64,000 nucleotides of DNA, taken from positions 496,001-560,000 of the forward strand of contig OZ221974.1 in NCBI GenBank assembly GCA_965119665.1, given 5' to 3'. Numbering within the stretch: position 1 is the stretch's first letter; the number at the start of each line of letters is the position of its first letter. The notes below the pieces were generated by a model that saw only the letters and a list, made by a program, of their open reading frames with translations, was not told where the DNA came from and did no database searches. Below are positions 35,189-42,850 of this stretch, in pieces. Both the position numbers and the translations under genes were made by a program. The stretch comes from Dialister sp900541485. GTDB lineage: Bacteria > Bacillota > Negativicutes > Veillonellales > Dialisteraceae.

Positions 35189-36408
35189 TCCGCCTTATTT
35201 AAAATATCTTCCGCTATAATACCCGCCAACTCTTCAAGGCCTTGTTCTTCCTGTTCACCCACATTGGAAAGAATATGTACTCCCTCTCCCAATATCCGGC
35301 AATTTTTCCATTCGGATATAATTTCTTTCATCAGTTTCATACTTACATAAGGTGCCCAACTGCTGTTTCCGATAACTGCAATCGTTCGGTTTTCAATGCC
35401 TTTATGTGTACATTCCGATAAAAAGGTTTTCATCAAAGGATTCAGTCCCATATCCATCGTCGGTGCAGCCAAAACAATATGACTCCGCCTTATTGTTTCC
35501 GCCCAGGCTGATGTAAACGGTGTAGTGCATAAATCAACAAGTTTTATATTTCTGATTCCTTTATTTCCCAAAAGAAATGCCAGTCGTTGTGCCGCAAATG
35601 CCGTATTTCCGTAAGGAGATGCAAAGAAAATCGTTGCAGAGCGGTATTCGGGCTGCCAGGATGCCATCGCTTTGTGGTACTTTAAAATTTTTTTAATATC
35701 CTCTTTTGTTCTGTATACAGGTCCGTGAAGAGGACAAATCATTTCCAGTGGCAGCGGTTCTGTTTTTTTCATGGCCGCTGTGACCTGTCTGCCGTACCGC
35801 CCTATCACATTCATATAGTACGTTCGCATTTCCTCAGAAAGAGTGACGCCCGTTTCTGACGAATCAGCAAAAATGCTCCCCTGAAGTGCCCCCAGTGTGC
35901 CGAAAAGATCGGCGGAAAATAAAATTTTCTCTGTTTCTTCATAGGTAAAAGTCACTTCCGGCCAATGCACCATGGGTGCTGTTATAAAACGCAGCGTATG
36001 TGTTCCCAGATTTAAAACCAACTTTTCATTGACCGGTATAAACCGATCGCCCAAAGGCAGGTGGAAATACTGCCCGAACATTTTCATCCCTGCCGGAGTT
36101 ATGCAAATCTTCGCTTCCGGATAAGTTTCCAATAAGGTAACAAGAGAACCGGAGTGGTCTGGCTCGATATGATTTACAACGATATAATCCAAATGCCGGC
36201 CTTTCAAAAGAACCTTTACATTTTCCATGAATAAATCACGTGCCACCTGATCCACCGTATCAATAACACAAGTTTTTTCATCATCAATAAAGTAACTGTT
36301 ATACGATACGCCTTGTGTGATAGGAATATAATTTTCAAAACGAGGCGTTACAAAATCGTTGGCTCCGATCCAATATATTGAATTCGTTAATTTTTGCTCA
36401 TTATGCAT
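35185..36408 (-). CDS. Flavodiiron protein (FprA family A-type flavoprotein)
   Basis: A 407-residue flavodiiron protein. The N-terminal metallo-beta-lactamase-like domain holds all diiron ligands: HIEPDH (His80, Glu82, Asp84, His85), the His of MVHWPE (about 147), Asp in SADLFG (about 167), and His in CPLHGP (about 227). The C-terminal third is a flavodoxin domain (IFFASPYGNTAFAAQRLA) for FMN. It reduces O2 to water and/or NO to N2O in the cytoplasm, matching an anaerobe. It is upstream of, and overlaps by four bases, an adaptor lipoprotein gene. Confidence 0.92.
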   Translation of the reverse strand: MHNEQKLTNSIYWIGANDFVTPRFENYIPITQGVSYNSYFIDDEKTCVIDTVDQVARDLFMENVKVLLKGRHLDYIVVNHIEPDHSGSLVTLLETYPEAKICITPAGMKMFGQYFHLPLGDRFIPVNEKLVLNLGTHTLRFITAPMVHWPEVTFTYEETEKILFSADLFGTLGALQGSIFADSSETGVTLSEEMRTYYMNVIGRYGRQVTAAMKKTEPLPLEMICPLHGPVYRTKEDIKKILKYHKAMASWQPEYRSATIFFASPYGNTAFAAQRLAFLLGNKGIRNIKLVDLCTTPFTSAWAETIRRSHIVLAAPTMDMGLNPLMKTFLSECTHKGIENRTIAVIGNSSWAPYVSMKLMKEIISEWKNCRILGEGVHILSNVGEQEEQGLEELAGIIAEDILNKAE

Positions 36409-36554
36409 GATTGCCTCACACCCTTTTTTTATTTATTCAAGTATATCATAAACCATGAAAATTCCTCCTCTTTATCTGCTTGTTTTTGTGTATTCTGCAT
36501 GATTTCTCTCCGTCTGCTATCATATAAGCAGTACAAACATATAAGTGAGGTCTT

Positions 36555-36860
36555 ATGAAATATTCTGTCTTATCCGCCGCCGTATCTCTGGCGGCATGGA
36601 AATACGGTTATCCTGTCGCGGCAGGAGTTTCAGGCTTGCTCAGCGGCTTTCTCTATATTCTTTCTTATTATAAAAAGAAGCAAATGCTCGCTGTCGCCTG
36701 TATTTCTTCGGGAATTATTTCCGTCATGCTGTTTCCCATAGAATTTTCCTTTTCCGGATTGATGCATATCGGAATTGCCTGGTCAATTTCAATTTTCGCT
36801 TTGCTTGTGATTTTTCTTCTCCTTTCATTTTTTATAAAAACAAAAGAAAAATTTTTCTAG
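36555..36860 (+). CDS. Small membrane protein of unknown function (101 aa)
   Basis: Not recognised. It has three hydrophobic segments, at roughly residues 1-36, 45-62 and 68-93, separated by the basic loop YYKKKQ and ending in the positive tail IKTKEKFF. GAGG precedes the ATG. It lies alone between the divergent flavodiiron gene and a convergent NhaC gene and is followed by a terminator. Nothing indicates a function. Confidence 0.55.
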   Translation: MKYSVLSAAVSLAAWKYGYPVAAGVSGLLSGFLYILSYYKKKQMLAVACISSGIISVMLFPIEFSFSGLMHIGIAWSISIFALLVIFLLLSFFIKTKEKFF

Positions 36861-36867
36861 ACACACA

Positions 36868-36907
36868 AAAACAGGACCCCCTTACGGGAATCCTGTTTTC
36901 TTTTTTA
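36868..36907. terminator. Bidirectional terminator before the nhaC-like gene
   Basis: Arms AAAACAGGA / TCCTGTTTT with an inner CCC / GGG, flanked by T-runs on both sides. Confidence 0.8.
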
Positions 36908-38392
36908 TCTCATTTTAAATTTATACAATCCTGTCATCACACCAATCATAAGAATGACCCCTGTAGCCGTTCCCATAAGGCCTTCTCCCGTAAAGCCTGC
37001 CACAAGATAACCGACAAGGCAGCAGGAAGCTACACAAAGCACATAAGGAATCTGGGTCGACACATGGTCGATATGGTGACACTGTGCACCTGCCGATGCC
37101 AAAATCGTTGTATCGGAAATCGGAGAGACATGATCTCCGCCTACCGCACCTGCAAGAACAGCGGCAACGGTGATTGTTGATAGATTCATATCATAGCCTG
37201 CGACAGCAAGAACGATGGGAATCAAAATCCCGAAAGTTCCCCAGGAAGTTCCTGTTGCAAATGCAAGTCCCAAGGCTACCAGGAAAAATACAGCCGGCAG
37301 CATCACTTCCACCGTCTGGTTTCCGCTGACAACCGAGCCGACATAGCCGCCGATATTCAAATAATCCTGTCCGCAAACTCCGGATAATGTCCAGGCAAGG
37401 CACAAAATAAATATGGCGGAAGCCATTTGCTTGAATCCGTTGACGAAGCAGGAACAGAACGTGGAAAAATCAAGAATCTTCCGCGGCACATAAAGTAAAA
37501 AAGTAAATACGAGAGCTATAAACGAACCCATGACAAGTCCTTTTGCCGATGAACATTCCGCAAAAGCATCGGCAATACCTTTTCCTTCCAAAATACCGCC
37601 GGTATAAAGCATTCCGAATACACAGCTCCCGATCAGTACAAGCAGAGGAAGAACCAAGTCAATTATTCCGCCTCTTCCTACCGGTGCGGTAGACTCATCT
37701 TCCGCATACTCTTCAGGAATGACCAGGGTATTTCCACTTTCCTCTGCAAAGTCTGCCATCCGGGAAAAGTCTTTATTTACAAAAATAATAAACGCCATAA
37801 ATATAAGCGTAAGCCATGCATAGAGATTCAAGGGAATCGTATTCAAGAATAAAGCAAATCCGTCAATTCCGCTGTTTTCAGGTAAGGAAGACGATACCGC
37901 TGCCGCCCAACTCGATACCGGTGCGATAATACAAATCGGCGCTGCCGTGGCATCAATAATATAGGCCAGCTTTGCACGGGTAATCTCAAACCGGTCTGTC
38001 ACCGGGCGCATAACCGTACCGACGGTGAGGCAGTTAAAATAGTCATCAATAAAAATCAAAAGACCTAAAATCATCGTAACAAAAAGTGCCGACCGTTTTC
38101 CTTTGATTTTTCTCGCTGCCAAATCACCGTAAGCCTGGGAAGCACCTGATTTCTGGATGGCTGCCACAATAATTCCCAGCAGCACCAAAAATACGAGAAT
38201 GTTAACATTCCCCCCGATTTTATCTGACATGATATTAAACATCGTATCAATAGCACTAAGAACGCTGAATCCGGTAAACATCAATACACCGATGAAAATT
38301 CCTATTGCCAGTGACATGTAAACTTCTTTAGTAGCCAGTGCCAAAATAATTGTAATAATAGGCGGCACCAGTGACCAAGCCGTTTCTGCCAT
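36905..38392 (-). CDS. nhaC: NhaC-family Na+/H+ antiporter
   Basis: A 495-residue membrane protein with about 12 helices. The C-terminal part GTSWGTFGILIPIVLAVAG and the segment AVGGDHVSPISDTTILASAGAQCHHIDHV (in parts) are NhaC hallmarks, as is the polar FIDDYFNCLTVGTVMRPV region. It would exchange Na+ for H+ and helps pH and salt balance. NhaC-type proteins also include lactate/malate antiporters such as MleN, so substrate is not settled. The frame opens 18 bases earlier, but GAAGGGG is eight bases from the ATG at 38392. Confidence 0.85.
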   Translation of the reverse strand: MAETAWSLVPPIITIILALATKEVYMSLAIGIFIGVLMFTGFSVLSAIDTMFNIMSDKIGGNVNILVFLVLLGIIVAAIQKSGASQAYGDLAARKIKGKRSALFVTMILGLLIFIDDYFNCLTVGTVMRPVTDRFEITRAKLAYIIDATAAPICIIAPVSSWAAAVSSSLPENSGIDGFALFLNTIPLNLYAWLTLIFMAFIIFVNKDFSRMADFAEESGNTLVIPEEYAEDESTAPVGRGGIIDLVLPLLVLIGSCVFGMLYTGGILEGKGIADAFAECSSAKGLVMGSFIALVFTFLLYVPRKILDFSTFCSCFVNGFKQMASAIFILCLAWTLSGVCGQDYLNIGGYVGSVVSGNQTVEVMLPAVFFLVALGLAFATGTSWGTFGILIPIVLAVAGYDMNLSTITVAAVLAGAVGGDHVSPISDTTILASAGAQCHHIDHVSTQIPYVLCVASCCLVGYLVAGFTGEGLMGTATGVILMIGVMTGLYKFKMR

Positions 38393-38526
38393 AACTTCAA
38401 CCCCTTCCATTCTCCTTTATGCCGTCAGGCATATTTTTGTTTATCTTTGATTATTCTACAGAACGGAGACAATGTCAAGAAAAAACTCTCTGTTTCTAAA
38501 GAAATTTTGCGGATCTTCTTAAAATA

Positions 38527-38573
38527 AAAAGTATGGACCGCTTTTCAGCGCTTGCCCATACCCTATCACTATA
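38527..38573 (-). terminator. Intrinsic terminator of the flavodoxin operon
   Basis: Minus-strand arms GTATGGGCAAGCGC / GCGGTCCATAC with an internal bulge are followed by TTTTTATTTT. Confidence 0.7.
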
Positions 38574-38632
38574 CTTCATTCTTTTGCTTTTATTGCAAGG
38601 TTTTCTTTCTAATCTCAATCTGCTTGCACCAT

Positions 38633-39124
38633 TTATTCCGATTGTGCATCTGCACAAGTTTCTGCCCATTCCGTAATTGCCGATATTTCTGTTTCCATCC
38701 GGTTTTTACGGTAAAAAACATGGAGATATCCGAGAACTTCTGCTCCTTTCTTCTCAAGAAATGCTTTAAAATCTTCTCCTGTGTGATTGGGCTGGCCACC
38801 GCTTGTAAAAAACGGACAGACTTTTTTATTTTTCCAGTCCACACCAGCGATGAGACTTTTTATAGCCGGGGTCAGTGTAAACCACCATACAGGGGATCCT
38901 ATAAAAATTCTGTCATATGAAGAAATATCCGGAAGACTTTCCAATTCGGGTAACGTGTTTCTGAATCTTTCAATACCGCTCTGCAAAACAGCGATTCCGT
39001 AAGAAGCCGAATAGGTTCTTTTCGTTTTTACTTCAAACAGATCTCCTCCCACGGTCTTTCTGATTATTTCTGCTACTGCTTTTGTATGTCCCGTTTTTGA
39101 AAAATAAACCGTCAAAATTTTCAT
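38633..39124 (-). CDS. Flavodoxin-like protein (copy 2 of pair)
   Basis: A 163-residue flavodoxin-fold protein. The phosphate loop is SKTGHTKAVAEII near the N-terminus, the isoalloxazine loop includes GSPVWWFTLTPAIKSL, and the pattern FFTSGGQPNH follows. It should carry FMN as a cytoplasmic electron carrier. It lies 12 bp downstream of a similar flavodoxin gene (39137-39619), forming a tandem pair; residues diverge in the second half, so their partners may differ. Confidence 0.85.
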   Translation of the reverse strand: MKILTVYFSKTGHTKAVAEIIRKTVGGDLFEVKTKRTYSASYGIAVLQSGIERFRNTLPELESLPDISSYDRIFIGSPVWWFTLTPAIKSLIAGVDWKNKKVCPFFTSGGQPNHTGEDFKAFLEKKGAEVLGYLHVFYRKNRMETEISAITEWAETCADAQSE

Positions 39125-39136
39125 ATTCCCTCCTCA

Positions 39137-39619
39137 TTATTGCAAAGCATCTTTGGCCCAATTTTCAATCTGCTCCCCTTTTGTCACCATTCCGAAACTG
39201 TCGAAACGGACATGCAAACCTGATTTCACAAAACAATCGTCTACAGCAGCAGAAAAATGGTTCAATGCATGACCTGCACTTCCCTCACTGGTCACAAAAG
39301 GATAGATAATTTTCCCCGATAAGTCATGATTCTTTAAAAAACTTTTCATGGCCGGTGCTATGGTATACCACCAGACAGGTGTTCCCAAAAATATCGTATC
39401 ATATTCCCCGATATCTACAGGAAAATCATTGAGTTCAGGCATAAAGTCGGTACTTACTTCCCGATGTCCTTGTGCTATTTTATCTTCTTTCTTTTCGGGA
39501 TAAGGCTCTTTCGTTCGGATCGAGGCCAAATCTCCTCCCACGGTTTTCTGAATCAGCTCCGCCACCTCCCTCGTATGGGACGTTGTGGAGTAATAAACAA
39601 TCAGAATTTTCTTTCCCAC
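39137..39619 (-). CDS. Flavodoxin-like protein (copy 1 of pair)
   Basis: A 160-residue flavodoxin-fold protein. The phosphate loop is STTSHTREVAELI, with GTPVWWYTIAPAMKSF and FVTSEGSAGH for the flavin site. The pattern TVGGDLASIRTKEPYP matches the TVGGDLFEVKTKRTYS of the next gene, supporting duplication. It is the first gene of a two-gene unit. Such flavodoxins occur in iron-limited anaerobes in place of ferredoxin; the partner enzyme is not seen here. Confidence 0.85.
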   Translation of the reverse strand: MGKKILIVYYSTTSHTREVAELIQKTVGGDLASIRTKEPYPEKKEDKIAQGHREVSTDFMPELNDFPVDIGEYDTIFLGTPVWWYTIAPAMKSFLKNHDLSGKIIYPFVTSEGSAGHALNHFSAAVDDCFVKSGLHVRFDSFGMVTKGEQIENWAKDALQ

Positions 39620-39817
39620 TTCTGCTTTCCTCCATATATCTGTTCGCTCAATGCTGCAGTTTCCCGAATCATAATTTCTCCTTTAGTCATATCACGTCCC
39701 ATGATTATCTGCAAGCAACGTTTCGGTGATTTTATTTATCCATGATAAAAAGCCGGCTTATGGCACCGGCTCCTTTTCTTGTGCCTGCTCATTTCTGCCC
39801 TGTCAAAGTTTCGCACG

Positions 39818-40552
39818 TTAACCCATTTCTGTCAGGCAGCTCCAATATTTCTTTGGAAGAAAACTTCTCTGTAAATCGGGATTCCGCCTCTCTTCGATAG
39901 CCATATGTTTCCAATAGCCTCTCCATAAACTTCTGAATTCTTCTTCCGTTCCGCTATGACGGGGATGCAAATCGGGATTTTCCACTCTGACTATCTCTAT
40001 ATGCGCCCCGTCATAATAAGCTGCCATATTCCGCCGGATATCGTGTATCGCCCACTCTTCTTCAGGAAGTCTTTTTTGAAAATGTCTGACAATTAAAGGA
40101 AGTACGTCATGCGTGGGGCGGACAGAAGCATATAGCATGCCCTCTTCTAATTCACTGAACCGCAAAATCCCTTTCCATTTTTCCGCCTCATTTCCCGTCT
40201 TTCTTGCCCGGGTAAGAATTTCCCATACCCAAATCTGCTTTTGTGATGCATAAATATCTTGTTTTAAAATAAATCCTTTACGGATATAGTCCAAGAGCAG
40301 ATCCTCTCTTCTGTCTTCACAAAGAAATGCCCGGTACAACCAACGAAAAGCAGGCCCGCCGCAAGCCTTGAAAAATGCATCAGCCACCTTTTCCGCTTTG
40401 CCTGTATTTGTCGTCACACTCATTCCGTCTCCGAATAAATCATGACCGACCTCCTGCGGCACGACCGACTCTAGAGAGGAAATCCCGTGATAATAAGCCT
40501 CATATACTGTCGTAAGAAATCCTGAAAAAGTACCGTCATACACATATTTCAT
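39818..40552 (-). CDS. DUF4130-type DNA metabolism protein (TIGR03915-like)
   Basis: A 244-residue protein recognised as the partner of a radical SAM DNA-repair-like family. Seen: the N-terminal YDGTFSGFLTTVYEAYY, a central RPTHDVLPLIVRHFQKR with EEEWAIHDIRRNMAAYYDG (in parts), and the C-terminal FLPKKYWSCLTEM. The start is one base after the stop of the upstream radical SAM gene, so the pair is cotranscribed and probably co-translated. The biochemical role is not known; the family is linked to DNA repair by gene pairing only. Confidence 0.78.
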   Translation of the reverse strand: MKYVYDGTFSGFLTTVYEAYYHGISSLESVVPQEVGHDLFGDGMSVTTNTGKAEKVADAFFKACGGPAFRWLYRAFLCEDRREDLLLDYIRKGFILKQDIYASQKQIWVWEILTRARKTGNEAEKWKGILRFSELEEGMLYASVRPTHDVLPLIVRHFQKRLPEEEWAIHDIRRNMAAYYDGAHIEIVRVENPDLHPRHSGTEEEFRSLWRGYWKHMAIEERRNPDLQRSFLPKKYWSCLTEMG

Positions 40553-40553
40553 A

Positions 40554-41792
40554 TCACACCTGCCCGGGAAATAAACTCATCTGCACCATACTTCTCTTTA
40601 TTTTCTCTGACACCAGTGCTTCTCTGAGTCTGTTTTCCTCCCCGTCGCCCAAACCTTTATATATGCCGCGGCAAGTTACAAAGTGTTTCGCCCGCTTCCA
40701 GACTACCCCCGTTCTCCGTACCTCTTCTTCCGACAATGCACCATACCGCCTCAGCCGGATAATGCGTTGCGCACTTCTCACACCGATTCCGGGAACCCGG
40801 AGAAGCATTTCATAAGACGCTTTATTGATTTCCACAGGGAAATATGCTCTGTACCGGATAGCCCAGCATGACTTGGGATCTAAATCATTATCAAAATCCG
40901 GCTCTTTCTCTGTAAGAAGTTCTTCCGCCTTAAATCCGTAAAACCGGAGAAGCCAGTCCGCCTGATACATCCTGTTTTCTCTTACCAGCGGAGGTTTTGC
41001 AATAGCAGGCAAATTTTTCCCGGTCATCACGGGGACGTAGGCCGAATAATATACCCTCTTCAGTTCTGTTATTTTATAAAGACCTTCTGTCAGACGCAGG
41101 ATATCCCTGTCACTTTCACCGCTGGCACCAATAATCAATTGTGTCGTCTGTCCTGCAGGAACGAAAGGAGGAGCATACTTCGATTTCTCCTGCCTTCTCT
41201 CCCTGATTTTCTCATGAAAAAATTTCATGGGTGTCAATATAGCTTTCCTTGTCTTTTGCGGTGCTAAAAGCTTTAACGACCGCTCTGACGGCAACTCTAT
41301 ATTCACACTCACCCGGTCTGCATAACGGCCCAATTCATTCAGCAATACTGCATCTGTTCCGGGAATTCCTTTCATATGGATATATCCGTAGAAATGTTCC
41401 CGTTCTCTTAAAATCCGGGCCGTCTTAATCAGCAATTCCGTCGTGTAATCGGGAGAACGGATAATACCGGACGACAAAAACAAACCTTCGATATAATTCC
41501 GGCGATAAAACTGTATCGTCAGTCTCACAATCTCTTCCGGTGTAAATGTAGCCCGCGGCGTATCGTGACTTCTTCTGTTTACACAATATTCGCAGTCATA
41601 TATACAGGAATTGGACATCAGAATTTTGAGCAAAGAAATACAACGCCCGTCAGCCGTCCAAGAATGACAAATTCCGCTATAATGCCCGTTGCCGATACCA
41701 CCCCGGTTCGATCTCGACGAACCGCTGGAAGAACACGACACATCATACTTATCCGCATCAGCCAAAATATTTAATTTTTCTCCCAATTCCAT
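40554..41792 (-). CDS. Putative DNA modification/repair radical SAM protein (TIGR03916-like)
   Basis: A 412-residue radical SAM protein. The cluster motif CIYDCEYC is CX3CX2C, at about residues 63-70 from the chosen start. A helix-hairpin-helix motif, LLRVPGIGVRSAQRIIRLR, sits near residue 335, implying DNA binding. The N-terminus KLNILADADKYDVSC is the family's usual start, which favours the ATG at 41792 (preceded by GGTGGTG) over that at 41807. Together with the DUF4130 gene it forms a conserved but uncharacterised pair proposed to act on damaged or modified DNA. Confidence 0.82.
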   Translation of the reverse strand: MELGEKLNILADADKYDVSCSSSGSSRSNRGGIGNGHYSGICHSWTADGRCISLLKILMSNSCIYDCEYCVNRRSHDTPRATFTPEEIVRLTIQFYRRNYIEGLFLSSGIIRSPDYTTELLIKTARILREREHFYGYIHMKGIPGTDAVLLNELGRYADRVSVNIELPSERSLKLLAPQKTRKAILTPMKFFHEKIRERRQEKSKYAPPFVPAGQTTQLIIGASGESDRDILRLTEGLYKITELKRVYYSAYVPVMTGKNLPAIAKPPLVRENRMYQADWLLRFYGFKAEELLTEKEPDFDNDLDPKSCWAIRYRAYFPVEINKASYEMLLRVPGIGVRSAQRIIRLRRYGALSEEEVRRTGVVWKRAKHFVTCRGIYKGLGDGEENRLREALVSEKIKRSMVQMSLFPGQV

Positions 41793-42002
41793 ATCCGTCA
41801 CCACCATAGAACAAATTTTCTATTTCATTATACACCATATGACAGAAAATCCGTTCGCCTTTTTTTACTTTCCGATACAAAAGTTATATGTATTTTCTAT
41901 TTGTGATGAAGAAAATTATTTTTCCGAAATTGTATTTTTATTATCTCTTTTCAAAATTTTTTCAGACAAATACATACTCTATGGTTCGTAAAATTTCCAA
42001 TA

Positions 42003-42045
42003 GAAAAGTGTTGCTGTCCTTAAAAGGTGCAACAACACTATTCAA
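42003..42045 (-). terminator. Intrinsic terminator of the superoxide dismutase gene
   Basis: Minus-strand arms AGTGTTGTTGC / GCAACACT with a loop and the trailing TTTTCT follow the stop at 42061. Confidence 0.75.
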
Positions 42046-42060
42046 AACACTTTTCAAATA

Positions 42061-42666
42061 TTATGCTTCGGCTAAAAGTTCTGCCACATAATCCCAGTTG
42101 ACTACCTGGAAGAAATTATCCACATAATCAGCACGACGGTTCTGGTATTTCAGGTAATAAGCATGTTCCCAAACATCGAGACAGAGAATCGGTTTTTTAC
42201 CTTCGCTCAGCGGGCAGTCCTGGTTTGCACTGGATACTACGGCAAGCTTATCTCCATCTACTACGAGCCATGCCCAACCGCTTCCGAAACGACCGGTAGC
42301 TGCTGCGGCAAATTGTTTTTTGAATTCGTCAAAGGATCCGAAGGATTCATTGATTTTATCAAGTAAAGCACCTTTCAGTTCGGTTGTTCCCACCGGTGCC
42401 ATCATTTTCCAAAACAGGCTGTGGTTGTAGTGACCGCCGCCATTATTGCGTACTGCCGTACAGATTTCTTCCGGCACTTCCTTCAAATGAATCATCAGGT
42501 CTTCGATAGACTTGGAAGCCCATTCCGGATAGTTTTCCACTGCTTTGTTTAAATTATTTACATAGGTTGCATGATGCTTATCATGATGCACTTCCATAGT
42601 CTTTGCGTCGATGACCGGTTCCAATGCATCAAAGCTGTAAGGTAAATCTGGTAATTTAAAAGCCAT
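42061..42666 (-). CDS. sodA: Superoxide dismutase (Fe/Mn)
   Basis: A 201-residue Fe/Mn superoxide dismutase. Metal ligands are seen in order: the His of VHHDKHHATYV, the His of NHSLFWKMM, and Asp/His in DVWEHAYYLKYQNRR. The GGHYNHSLFW and the QDCPL strings are family-typical. AAAGGGG is seven bases before the ATG at 42666; a frame beginning 18 bases earlier has no such site. It is monocistronic. Preference for Fe or Mn cannot be read confidently. Confidence 0.93.
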   Translation of the reverse strand: MAFKLPDLPYSFDALEPVIDAKTMEVHHDKHHATYVNNLNKAVENYPEWASKSIEDLMIHLKEVPEEICTAVRNNGGGHYNHSLFWKMMAPVGTTELKGALLDKINESFGSFDEFKKQFAAAATGRFGSGWAWLVVDGDKLAVVSSANQDCPLSEGKKPILCLDVWEHAYYLKYQNRRADYVDNFFQVVNWDYVAELLAEA

Positions 42667-42782
42667 AATTATGCCCCTTTCCAAAATATATATTTGATGT
42701 CTTTATTATACACCACTTTATCTATATATGCAAATATATCGATATGACTTATTTTTCTTCTTTTTTATACTAACTGATACGC

Positions 42783-42828
42783 AAAAACCGCCCCTTTTAA
42801 TCAGATTTACTCTAATTGCAAGGGACGG
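42783..42828 (-). terminator. Intrinsic terminator of the glyQS operon
   Basis: Minus-strand arms CCGTCCCTT / AAGGGGCGG with a 23-base loop and trailing TTTTTG follow the glyS stop at 42851. Confidence 0.7.
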
Positions 42829-42850
42829 CGTATGTGAAAGCGTTTTCAAT

